Shown piece after piece: positions 46,055 to 56,654 of a stretch of 64,000 bases of DNA. Every line of letters starts with the position of its first letter. Position 1 is the first letter of the stretch. The notes beneath the pieces are model-generated. The model was not told the origin of the DNA and searched no databases. It saw only the letters and a list, made by a program, of their open reading frames with translations. The position numbers and the translations under genes are program-made. This DNA is from Hyaloscypha bicolor E (taxonomy: Eukaryota; Ascomycota; Leotiomycetes; Helotiales; Hyaloscyphaceae), in NCBI RefSeq assembly GCF_002865645.1, contig NW_020194555.1, forward strand, positions 1,488,001 through 1,552,000. Direction: 5' to 3'.

Positions 46055-46657
46055 ATGGCTTCTAATCCTCCACTTCCGATTCCAGAATCGGTCAATCTCG
46101 TACTCCAGCAAGCGAAGGCGCAGAATCAACGCCTAGTCCTCTTAACCTGCGGCATATCAGGCTCGGGAAAATCCTCACTCGCCCTTTCCATCGTGGAGCA
46201 ATACCCGAATTTCGTAAGATTGAGCATTGACAAGTATATTTTTGAGAATCACGGGGTGTATGGGAGAGATTATACAGAGGATGGGTATGAGGGGTTGCAG
46301 GAGGAGGCACACGAGAGGCTCGAGGGGGAGCTGGGGAACTTGATGATAGCGGGCGAGAAGGGGGTTGGGGGTGGGGAGAGAGATGTGGTTGTTGATTTGA
46401 GTTTTTGGAGGAAGGAGGAGCGGGGGTGGTGGAGGGGGAGGGTGACGGAGCTGGGGAAGGGGAAGTACGGGGTTGTGTTGGTGGTTTTCAGGGGGAGTGA
46501 GGAGGTGCTGTGGGAGAGGATTAGAGGGAGAGAGGAGAGGTGGAAGGGAGAGGGGTTGGGTGAGGGAAGGCCGGTTGGAAGGGAGCTATTGGGGCAGTTC
46601 GTGAGACGGTTCGAGTGGCCGGATGGAGAGGGGGGGATTGTTGTTGATGTTGTTTAG
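46055..46657 (+). CDS. P-loop kinase-like ATP-binding protein
   Basis: Single exon, 200 residues from ATG 46055. The Walker A motif GISGSGKSS is at residues 33-41. Beta-strand RLVLLTC precedes it, and a SIDKYIFE segment follows, as in small AAA_33/zeta-type P-loop kinases that phosphorylate small molecules. A second strand, DVVVDLSFW, is a plausible Walker B-like strand, and RIRGREERW provides lid arginines. Such fungal proteins are usually annotated only as ATP-binding; the substrate is unknown. Codon use turns strongly to GGG/GAG in the second half, giving a G-rich coding strand. No signal peptide. Confidence 0.8.
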   Translation: MASNPPLPIPESVNLVLQQAKAQNQRLVLLTCGISGSGKSSLALSIVEQYPNFVRLSIDKYIFENHGVYGRDYTEDGYEGLQEEAHERLEGELGNLMIAGEKGVGGGERDVVVDLSFWRKEERGWWRGRVTELGKGKYGVVLVVFRGSEEVLWERIRGREERWKGEGLGEGRPVGRELLGQFVRRFEWPDGEGGIVVDVV

Positions 46658-47783
46658 AGTGGTGACTGGGCTACAGGCGGGAGGAATGTGGACGAGAAGG
46701 AAAGAAAGGGGCTCAATCAGGTCGGATTCGCCCTCACGAGATGAGTATTACGAGGCTTTTAGTGCTTACATTCATTTTGTTCTTAGATTTCTAGTTACAT
46801 TGAGAGGACCTGTTGACCATTTTAGAAAACCGTCGAGCGGTAGTTAGGTTTGGCCGAGTGTCTCGACGTTGGAAGAGATTTATTTAATTTGCGGCGTCCA
46901 GAGATAGCAAAGTCTATGCTATGCTTAGGGTCTGTCAGGCGGAACAGCAGCCGATCGTGGGGTTGCACTGCCTCGAAGGGAATCCAAGAGGCACAAATCA
47001 TATTAACACATCTACGAATCTCGGAGTTTGCTTTCACTTCAAAAGATACGAGGCGAAGACGCCCGAAACAAAGAAGCTCCAGGTTAATTCTAACATCTAA
47101 GAGAAGTTTAGGTACAAATTTCCGAGAACCTGGACTTGGGGCAGCCAAACAGAGGACACTCCGGCTTATCCGCACCGCATCCGACTTCTCAATTAATTTA
47201 ATTAAGTGAGATACAACGCAACGCGGAATAGAGGCATTTCTTGTTTAGATTATCATTTGAGCAAAGTCTCCTTGCATGACTACGATTGGTATCAATTGTG
47301 CCCAACATCAACAAACTCCTTTATCATTTCGGCGCCGCACCCGACCTCCCCACCAAGCAATCAGCTTCACCAATCCTCAAAGAGGGAGTTTCCAGCGCCC
47401 TTTCCGCATGGCCACGGTATAACAAAAAGGCTTATGAGCCTTGTATTACAAACCAGGGGCATCGTTTACCCGCAAATTCCCAATCCGGAACATAAATCTC
47501 CGCCCAATTTTCCCGAGCCGGTTGAACCAACTGGGTTCGACAATTCAGCCTCTCGAGACGAGGACCGGAAATATATTATATTGGGTGAGTATATGGGAAA
47601 TGAAAATGGCGATATTGCGTCGTTGGGAAGTATTCGGATGGTCATGAGCTAGGCACGGAGAATATAGAATAAGGGCGACGTGGGGCCCTATTTTCTGACC
47701 TGGAGAAGTACGAGACGAAAGACCTCCGTTTGCTCAGGTAGGAATATTGTGACGAAGACGTACGAGCAACGGAAATACCAAAA
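46658..47783. other. Intergenic, nothing recognised
   Basis: About 1.1 kb. The plus-strand frame 47206-47652 is open but Pro/Ser-rich and without a domain or start context; not supported as a gene. Confidence 0.4.
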
Positions 47784-48143
47784 ATGCAGTTCTCATCCGC
47801 GATTGTCGTCATCGCCCTTTCCGCGGTGGCAAGCACGGGCCAATTCATTTGCTTGGGCATGGCAGGAACTTCATATTTCGGGGGTTGTTGCCAGACAATC
47901 GATTCCCACACCCAAGGTCAAAATTGTAAGAGCAGATATCACTTCTGATTTCCACTACAGTCTGAGTAAAAAAATGCAGGCACTATTGCAGCACTGGGCA
48001 TGATTACCGCGTTCACAGACAAGAACGGCACCACGAGTTCCGTACAACAATATCTATGCTCAGTTGCAGACAAGCCAGAAATAGCTTGCTGTCATCGCAG
48101 TACTTTGTATTTGGTATATTGCACCCTCGCTGATTTTAGGTGA
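47784..48143 (+). CDS. Small secreted eight-cysteine protein, hydrophobin-like
   Basis: Two exons, 47784-47925 and 47980-48143, with a 54-nt intron (GTAAGA..ATGCAG) that splits the fourth Cys codon; 101 residues. A signal peptide (MQFSSAIVVIALSAVASTG) is followed by eight cysteines at residues 23, 35, 36, 48, 74, 84, 85, 95, i.e. the order C-CC-C-C-CC-C that defines hydrophobins. Spacings are 11, 11, 25, 9 and 9; class II hydrophobins typically have about 9, 11, 16, 8 and 10, so only the C4-C5 loop is clearly longer. Hydrophobins are surface-active proteins that coat hyphae and spores. The unspliced frame stops soon after the first exon, so simple ORF calling misses it. Alternatives: another small cysteine-rich secreted (effector-like) family with the same pattern. 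Confidence 0.7.
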
Positions 48144-51100
48144 TCTTGGAGGTGGGCAGGAACAGGCTGACGGGGGGAAAGGTCCATGATCATCCACCGC
48201 TGATTTGTACCAACCAAACGAGTGTCGCGTAGGAGATTGAATTGAGGAGGGGAAGACGGTATACAAGAAATTTGGTCAAAGACAAAAGGGCTTTTTTCAA
48301 TTGGTAGAAACATGTGATTTGGTTGTGCCGATTGGGTGTTACTCGAGCAGACTCTGCTCGGCAAAGGGTTCCGCCATCGAGGGGTTCGAAACCAATTTTC
48401 ACATGTCCTCGTTTGAAGAAAGCTTGTATATTAAATTTACTATTTAATGCCTAGTTTCTGATTCCCGGGCAGAGAAGGTTGCGGGCTCATTCATTCCATC
48501 CTCCCTCTTGATTTCCATCCCGTGAGTTCGAGACGCAGCGATGTCTCGGTCGGTCGGTCGGTCAGTCTTTGGTTCGCTTTTGTCGCCAATTATATTTGAG
48601 GTGAAAAGCTTTTCCACAATGCCGAAAAAAGCAAGAGCGCTATCAGACACTTCTACATATTTCTTGGGAAGCGGGGATTTGGTCAACAGCTCTGAAGTGT
48701 TTGGGAGAACTGTACTCCTTCGGGCATCTTCTTCTACTCGCCGAATTGAAAGTCTAACGGTAGGGAGACTGACTTGCAGGAGACCAACATATGACAAGAA
48801 GCGACGCAAAGTTTCTTTGGTACGAAGGAAATACTTAGATACATCGAATACATCGTAACGATTGTGCGAGTTCGGAGTTTGCGGCTAGGTTGATGCTCAG
48901 GGTCTAAAGCTGAGTCATTGAATCGAGCTGATTTCCAAGCATCGGCATTATGAATCTTGGGAGGAAGACCCATGTAGAGTATTTATGTCATGTATTATTG
49001 GTGGGACAGTAGCATAGCGAGGGATCGACACTTCACCAAGTTTCCTGGCCCGAGGACTTGCCTGGCTGCCTTGACACTATGAGTACACAGTCACCTCGCG
49101 GAAAGTTAAAACTTATCTTCTTAATCAACAGTCTGGAAATGAGCATGACTTAGTTTGCATGCATATCATTTAGTAATCTTACTGAACTCATTAATACTAA
49201 GATCGGAGTAGAACAGGAGTATGAGCGCAGAGGACTGCGGTACAGTGGAAATGTGTATAGACTCGAGTTACTTCGAACTACCTTCTGCCCCACCTCATGT
49301 ACTCTTGGAACCTTAACTAAGACCATCCTGCCAAGCTCACCCCGCCCGTCGCCGAACTGCCCCACGAAAGTGGAGAGCCGTAGGGATGACCCTTCGAGGT
49401 TGGCGCCTCGTTTGTGGCGGAGTCCCTCGCATCCCAACGATTGGCCTGCATCCACGACCTCAAGGCTGAGGCTGAGATGGCTGCATCCATTGCAAGGGGC
49501 GAACGCAACCATTATCGCGAGGCTGACGATGAGTGGGGGTGAAAGCCATCTGAGAATTGCCCGGCCGTTGCCTTAATCATATAATTGCAGATGCAGGTAC
49601 CAAGGCTGGAAACTCAACATCAGTCGGTCTCGAAGACCAATCACTACTCGAGCAATTGTCGAATCACTGCTTTCACTCTTCCTCACTGGTAGGATGTTGA
49701 AAGGTGCAGGCCTTCATTGTTGGACAGTTGAAGAATCAGGTCTCGTTGTCAGGCACTTGAAAGATGCAGGAACATAGGCTGCGAACTTTGGAAGCTCGCC
49801 GTCAATTTGTCCTCGAAAATCACGGATTGTCGAATCATTCTGCAAGATCATGAATTGTCGAATCACGGCTGTCATGATTTCTCATTGGAAGGCTTTTGAA
49901 AGATGCAGCTATCCGATTTAAATCCATTCGTGCTTCAATCTAGCCCTAATCTATTAAACCATCACACGCGTGAGCTCCAAGAACCTCTAGAGAACAGTCC
50001 GAGCACAAGGCATCTAATAATGCACCGTATTTACGCCTCATTTCGCCGATATGTGCAGACCGCTGATCCCGAAATTGACATAGTGTAGATTCAACGAGCG
50101 ATGGAAACCAAACTTCAAGCGTATGAGTCGCAGTTTCCTCCATATGCGTTCGCCTGAGCCGCCAGCTACCGGCCTCCCGTGCTTCCCTGTTGTCCAGAGC
50201 CACCCTGCTGTCCTCCTTGGCCGCCCTTCGACTGTCCAGAATTGTAGGTCTCCTGGGGAAAAGAATCAGTAAATGCCCGGACATGGAACGCGAAGGTAGG
50301 CTTCTCACAGGCTTCACTCTTTTACCTGTATGCACAAAACCTCCTAATGTAGGCCCGCGGTGTCCGGCTCCTGCCTTTGGATCCGGTCAGTCGTTGCCAG
50401 AAGACCAGCAGATTTGCACCTACCTGTGGCCCATAAAAACCCACTACCGGCATAACCTGTCCGCTTGGAGGCATCTCTGAGAGGTTTGAGTCGGGATCGT
50501 GTGGGGTGAAGGGATTGTTTGCTTGCGTTGGCTTCTCCTCTCGCAGATTCGTGGTGGAGTGCCTTCCGAGTCGGTTTCTCTGACGTCGGTGTCGTTGGAG
50601 CACAAAAAACGGGAATTCACCAAGCTTAGCAATCTTTGTGGGGCCATGACTCCTCACGCCAATGCCAGTGCCAGGGTCAGTGCCGGTGCCAGTGCCAGCG
50701 CCTCAGGACCTGCGGCATTGTGGAGCACAGGCAGAGGAACAGGCGAATAATGGCTGGCCAGTCGGAATTCGTCGTAGCTCCATCATTGCTCTTTTGAGGA
50801 CGCTGCCAGTGAGCCATACCACACACGAGGCGCAAAAATCACTCTTTCCTCCCCCCTCTCCCACCTCTCCCCCCCTCCCAAGAATAAGTAATTGCTAGCG
50901 TATATATTTTGGGTATAGGTGCGGGCATGGATCCAGGGTGTTTAGCCAGTGAGAAAGTGCCTTTCAAGTTGGCTGAGAGCCACTGCCAGGGCAGAAAGCC
51001 TTCTTCAACCTTCTGCCAGTTAGCTGTACCTTTGGATTGATACACAGACCGATTTTTTTGCCCCGTGCAAGACGGCCGAGTAGGACCAAACCACTCAGAA

Positions 51101-53960
51101 ATCGTGTCCCATCGAAAACTGGGGCAGTGGAGGCCACTAGCAATTATTCTTGTGGAGGGGAGGGGGGCGGGCGACGGGGAGTACTCCGTACAACGTATTG
51201 TTTTCGCGCGTTACGGTACGCGAGCCACCCAGCGTGGCAGAAAGTTCGGCGCACAGAGGCAGTGACGAACAGACGCGGTCGAGGATTGCAGGGCGGCAGT
51301 ACTGGGCAGTAGTGGGTGCACTGGGTGCAGTGTGTGCAGTGGGCTGCAACGTGCTGCAGTAGCTGCAGTAGCTGCAGAGGGCCCGCAGATGGGCACCCAT
51401 AGGCTGCAACGGCGGGCCTGGATGCGCCCCCGATCGCACGGCGAGTGGCCGTCCACGGCGCCGGGCTCGGCCAGAAACAGCGGCTTGTGGAACGGCGGGT
51501 TGAGTCGAACTGCCGAGTTGGCGAGCCGGGTTGCTGTTTCCGTGCGTGCTGCTGCCGCTGCCACCAAAACTGGCTCTACTACCCACAGTGGCGTTCTTGG
51601 GCCCCTGATTTGTTGAGGCATTGTTGCTTCCGCCGCTCCGCTAGACCCTGGCAGGCTTGGCCAGTTTCCCATGCCAAGCCATGCCAAGCCAAGCCAAGCC
51701 AGGCCAGGGTCATCGCTCCCCACTCACCCAAACCTCCCCCCCCCCCCAACTTCAAAACCTTCCACATGCCCAATTATTATGGTCCATGACTGATGTCGAA
51801 GAAAGTTGATGTGGCTGGATTTCCGAGCTCTTGGGACAACAAAACTCGCTGCAGCGAAGAAAAGGCTTGGCCCGGCTCAAAATCTGTTGCTCGACTCTCA
51901 TCGGTGCTTGGTGCAAGCCGCAAATTGGTGGACGACAGAAATTTCCGTCTTCGTGCGCAAGGCCGATTTGGCTGTTCGGACGGCTCGATGTTTTCTGGAC
52001 TTGCCTGAAGGGCGTCCGGGAGCGGCCACAGGATAGAAACGAGGGCGAACTGGGAACACGACCTCTCGTCGTTTTGGATGGATTGAATGGCGACGAAGTG
52101 AGATGTCGGTTGCCTCGTGCTGTGACTTCGGAACGGCCGGCTCTCAAGGAGTGAAGCTTTCAAGCTGGCCTCTCGTCAAAGGCAAGACAAGCAAACTTTG
52201 AACACGAAGGAAACGATCTGAAGCCGTAGAAAGTTTGCTGCTTCTTGAGTCGAGTTCCAAGTGTTGAGTTGCAACCCACTCATGATATCAGAGGACCGTG
52301 TTGTGGGATCGGAATCCGCGGCCGAGATAGGATAGCCAGAGGTCGGTCATACTTGTGACTGGAGCAGGTTCAAGGTTCTGAGGGCTGTTTGGTTCGATCT
52401 CGCAAGAAGGGTGCAGTTGAGACTTTCACGGTCCTTGATGGTCTCCCAGAACCCCAGACGGCTTGATTATGTTGCGAGTTGGTTCTTGGATGTCAACAAC
52501 CATATCCAAGCGACCTGGAGGATCAAGCATGATCGTCAGGCCCAGGGTGTAATGTGATGACGATGCTGTATCGAAGTCGAAGTACTCGTTCGGGTTGTCG
52601 CGTCAGTCTGTTGCTTAAAGATTAAACGACGGCAAGTGCATGTCGAGAGTTTGATCAGTATTTTTCAGTACCTAGGAAGGTCAGCAAATGTTCTGTTGCT
52701 TTATTCATAAAGTGTTGGATGGGAATTGCAGACATACCTGCTGGCAGAGGGCTCAGTGTGGGGCCATGTCTTCCATCGAGTGATGTCCATGGTGTTGTTT
52801 TGAGCTTGCATGATATCCCCGGTCTTTGGTACTTGCATTGTTGTTTTCTGGGTTGGGCTGCACCGAGAGGTTGTAACTCAACCCCTTAGAACGGCGAAAA
52901 TGACTCCATGGGCAAGCAAGTGGTCTTAGGGACTTCCCCTAAGTCGTGCCATTCGTGTTACTACAGTTCTCGTCCTTATTCTGTGTTGTATTTTCGTTTG
53001 GAGGTACCTAAGGGTGGTACTCTGAGCTGTTGAAGGGACTGGAATTCAAGTCCGAGCAGAAGAGTTTCACGTGACATAGTGGCTTTGCGATGGCTCTCTC
53101 AAAATGAGACATCAAAAGGGTATTGACTTTGAATAATAAGTTGCCAGAATGCCGTCGCTAGGAAAGCAAGATGGTACTTTTGTTGCTGCATTTTTGTTGG
53201 CGCAAAAACCCCCACATATTTTGGGCAGCAGCCTCATCCAGGTTCCCCTATTGTCCAAAGAGCCGCAATGTTAGAGGGCGGCATCTGCCGACGCCAACGG
53301 GAGTTGTTGGCAGAGCCTCAGACCCGTGTCGCCGAGGGTGACTGCTCGTGTTCAGGGCGAGGGCGACGAGGGCGACGAGGGCGAAATCAGGATGGATTTT
53401 TGCAGCTTAGTAAGCTGCTCCTACCAATTATTGTGCTTCGGTTAGCTTGTCTTACCTTCGCAGCGGAGAGGGCGAACGCCGAAAATTGAGCTAGGATGGA
53501 TTCTCAGGATGGATCTTCGGGATGAATCTCACAACGTGGGGGTTCCAAGATTTTTCATGGAAAGTGGCCAAATTTTCCCCAGCCTCCTGTGCTTCCTGCA
53601 CGAGTCTCAAAGCAGTACCGACCTCTTCTCAAGTGACCATCATCACCGGTCACGTGATATACCACACCAGTGTTCTTGAACCACTTGAAATGCCCCTTTC
53701 ACCTCGAGGTCCTCCCTTTTATCTGTAGATGTGTGCTCTCTTGCATAGAATGGCGTTCTATCAGCACTGTAGCAGGGCATTGGGCCAACATCTTCCAGGG
53801 CGTACACCCAAAAGTTGGATTCTGCCTCACCGCAAGATGAGATGGAAGCCATGAAGACAACCAAGTCATGGGAGGAGAGTTATGATGAGGTTATCTCGCA
53901 GAAGCCTTATATATGACAGCTTTTGCCACCGTGTTATGAATTCAGCAGTGTAACTTTGTG
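48144..53960. other. 5.8-kb stretch without recognisable coding sequence
   Basis: The longest gene-free span outside the AT-rich left end. Composition is not AT-rich like the degraded block: parts are GC-rich (51.1-51.7 kb) with GCAGTA/CTGCAG-type and CCAAG-type short repeats. It contains a CGGT microsatellite near 48.55 kb, two diverged copies of a ~170-nt sequence (49.59-49.91 kb), a TGCCAG repeat near 50.66 kb and a C12 run near 51.74 kb. Open frames exist on both strands but overlap one another and show no motif. It could be a long promoter or a non-coding transcript; neither can be shown here. Confidence 0.45.
49591..49910. repeat. Two diverged tandem copies of a ~170-nt unit
   Basis: Copy 1 starts GATGCAGGTACCAAGGCTG at 49591 and copy 2 starts GATGCAGGAACATAGGCTG near 49764. 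Both carry a later ATTGTCGAATCAC block followed by TCAT/TTCACT-type sequence and end in TGAAAGATGCAG or TGAAAGGTGCAG. Divergence is considerable. No coding potential is shared. Confidence 0.5.
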
Positions 53961-55433
53961 ATGTCTGACGAACCAATTCCAGTTTTAAGGCGAAGTCATT
54001 CGTCTTCTGTCCGTTGCACTATTGACCCTTACAATCAGGCTGAGCAAGGCTTTCAACTCGACTCAACTAACGTGACCGGTGCTAGGCAACCGCCCGAAGC
54101 AAAGAGGACACTCTCATCACGATATTCCCTTCGCAGTTCGGACAGTACGGTGGTAGATTCTGGAGGCCCTTTCGAGCTCGATGATCGCAGTGGAGTCAAC
54201 CAGTTGCCATGTCAAGGTAAGTACAGATCAGTAGCTTTAGGAGATGCATTGTAGTAATGGCATAGATCTTCCACAACGCTCTACGACCTGGTCAGAAAGA
54301 TGCGTGAACATTATGCAATGGCTCTCTGTCTCGCCACCCAGTCAACAGCAATCACCCACAAATCCACTTGATGAGTTCCAGGCTGGATACTCTCGTTTTC
54401 AATACGAATGCTGTATGTTTCAACTGGGGCTCTCTAAATGTTTCTCTGGGATTATCATAGCTAATCAAACCAAACAGTTGACAATTACCCAGATGGTTGG
54501 CCTCGCGTTGCAGCTTTCCTAGAGAGCAGCGACTCTTTCGGAAATTATAGAAAATTTGGTCACTGCCATGCTAGACTACTTGTTGATCAGATGAGTACCA
54601 TCACCGAAATGGAGCAAGAGCTCTTGGAACTGGACAGAAAGGATGCAGCTGGCGGTGAAGCCACAGATTGGCGGTTGAAGAATAGAAATCACAAAAAAGG
54701 ACCCGATACCAAGAAAAGAGATCTGCAGGAGAACATCAAAAAAGAACTGCTTACTTATGGTATGGCAATTGCAATTCTTGGTTAAAAGATCCACTTGCTA
54801 AGTACCATTCTAGTTCCCCTACTCTTGAATTTCCAAAAGCTCAAGTCGCTGGACCAAACACCCGCCAGAGACCACGACAGCGTCTTCAAATGGCTTTGGA
54901 CATGGAAGCCGCTCGACACTCCTGAATTCGCCTGGATTTTTCACCCTCAAGACTTCGTTTCCCTCGTTCCTCCACGCCAGAGCGGCCTCGAGAACTTCAT
55001 TCTCCGTTATCTTGACAATTGGCCAAGATCTTATCTCAAGGTCCGTTCATCCCCCCTTCCTAACGGTAATCAACAAACACTTACCGAACCCCTTTCCCTT
55101 CGCCTTTAGAACCTCTTCAAAAGCAGCACGCAGCAGCACCAAACTCAAGATGCATCCGTAGCCTTCTACTCCGCATCCCGCATCAACACCTTCGCTCGCC
55201 TCATGGTTGTCTTCTTCGCCGTCCTCGTCCTCTTCATCCCCGTCATCCTGTTCTTGCTGACGTCGATGAGTCGAGCCTGCATGGCCGTCGTCGTCCTCGC
55301 ATTCTGTTTTATCTTCTCGGTCATGATGGGCTTGCTCACGCATGCTGCGGACAAGGAAATCTTTGTCGGCGTTGCGACGTACTGTGCTGTTCTAGTCACG
55401 TTTTTGGGGAATTTGACACGGGCTAAGGCGTAG
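53961..55433 (+). CDS. DUF6594-domain membrane protein
   Basis: Five exons: 53961-54216, 54266-54412, 54478-54759, 54814-55040, 55110-55433; 411 residues, all phases consistent. The N-terminal ~130 residues are Ser-rich and disordered. The domain starts at the family signature YPDGWPRVAAFLESSDSF, then FGHCHARLLV, ELLELDRKDAAGGEA and DFVSLVP. The end has three hydrophobic helices (VVFFAVLVLFIPVILFLL; MAVVVLAFCFIFSVMMGLL; IFVGVATYCAVLVTFLGN), as in fungal DUF6594 proteins. Function of the family is unknown; the topology (cytosolic helical domain plus C-terminal membrane hairpins) suggests an anchored scaffold or signalling role. These proteins are often near HET-type loci, which is only suggestive. 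Confidence 0.87.
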
Positions 55434-55837
55434 GATGGGGGCGTTTGGTGGCGTTTGGGGGTGTGGGGAAATGTATTTCTAAGGGTTGGGCAGGAGGGAT
55501 TAGGAGTTCTTTCAATTGTTGGTTTATCGGTGAATGGGCGCTTTTGGAGCTTGTGAACACTTAAGGCTCGAAGATTACTGGAAGCAATCAAGGTCGAGAT
55601 TTAGTTACCTCGATGCAACTCCCTACCCTACTCGCTTTACGTGCATTAAAATTTTTTTGCCTTTTTAATTGTATTAGCTTTATGGCTATTGGGTAGCCCT
55701 AGGGGACCAGTATAGTAGCTTGTGCAGCACGTGCTAGGTGCTATATTAAGATCATTGAGGGTGAAGTTCAAATGGAAGAATCGCGATTCGGGATTTTTGG
55801 TGTTTTTGGTCCGTGCGGCACGACTTTGCACACCCAA

Positions 55838-55983
55838 TACAACGTATCAGGGCTATTAAATGTAGCGAGACAGGGGGGTTCAGGGTTGGCACAGACCAAA
55901 AAGTCAACAGCACGAGCTTTTCAGCGGCCTTCACTCGTTGTCTGTGGCTGGCTCGCTACATTTAATTCCCATAATACGTTGTA
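55838..55983. mobile_element. MITE with ~36-bp terminal inverted repeats and TA target sites
   Basis: The ends are TA-CAACGTAT (55838 on) and ATACGTTG-TA (to 55983). Inside them both arms continue to TTAAATGTAGCGAG in inverted orientation (left 55851-55871, right 55952-55966), with a diverged 7-9 nt segment between. Total about 146 bp. TA duplications at both ends fit the Tc1/mariner superfamily; the element has no coding capacity. Confidence 0.6.
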
Positions 55984-56299
55984 CTCTCTCCCCCTAAATA
56001 AATGTAATAGTGGGGCCAATCTCTGATATCAGTCCTCGGAATGGTTAAAACCCTGATCAGCCACCTAGCACTGTCCATCGCGAGGTCTTCGAGAAGACGG
56101 TGGCTTTATTTACCTTGCTAAGGCTTGTTGATCCCATGGCAAAGGCTTGGAAGTAACTGGTACTATTTGCTAAACGGCAGCCACAGTATCCACTCTGGAC
56201 CCACTGTTACATTTAATTACTAGTTCTGTCCACTTCGGCTGCATGCCATTACTGCCCCGGAAAGTAAATGTTGGTGATCACCCCACGCTTGTGCGTACA

Positions 56300-56331
<32 letters not shown>
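56300..56331 (+). repeat. Homopolymer of 32 G
   Basis: An uninterrupted G run flanked by CGTACA and TGGTGC. It can form G-quadruplexes and is prone to length variation; its exact length in the genome may also be affected by sequencing. Confidence 0.9.
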
Positions 56332-56332
<1 letters not shown>

Positions 56333-56654
56333 GGTGCATTGTCGCAGGGATGTTGATCGGTGAGAAGAACAAATCCACTCCAGATTCTCAGTTCCTTACT
56401 CGATGCACCCTCCCTATCCAGGATTTGCAAGCCCTGTTTCAAATTCTGACCAACGCGGGGAACCAATCACACGTTCGGAGTGATAAAAACTACCCCCTCA
56501 ATCTCTATTTGAGAACCCGCAACATGGGAGTCGGTGGGCTCAGCACCTCACCAGGGATACACTGCCCCGTGTTTTGGCAGAGCCGCATCGCAAGGCAGTC
56601 TTGGTGCCCGCCGGACACTAACCCAGACGCCAATCCAAATAGACCCTAATCGCA

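Larger units (their letters stand above)
55434..56654. other. Intergenic with a MITE and a G32 tract
   Basis: About 1.2 kb between the DUF6594 and zinc-finger genes, with both special features listed separately. No coding sequence is supported. Confidence 0.5.

Noticed and set aside
48378..48395. GGTTCGAAACC resembling a tRNA B box
   Set aside because: No A box, acceptor pairing or T run at appropriate distances.
51137..51790. Several long overlapping frames on both strands
   Set aside because: GC-rich sequence with GCAGTA/CTGCAG words gives open frames by chance; no domain, no consistent splice sites.
53268..53489. Open frame containing a repeated GRGRRGRR stretch
   Set aside because: A GGCGACGAG microsatellite explains the composition; no start context or domain.
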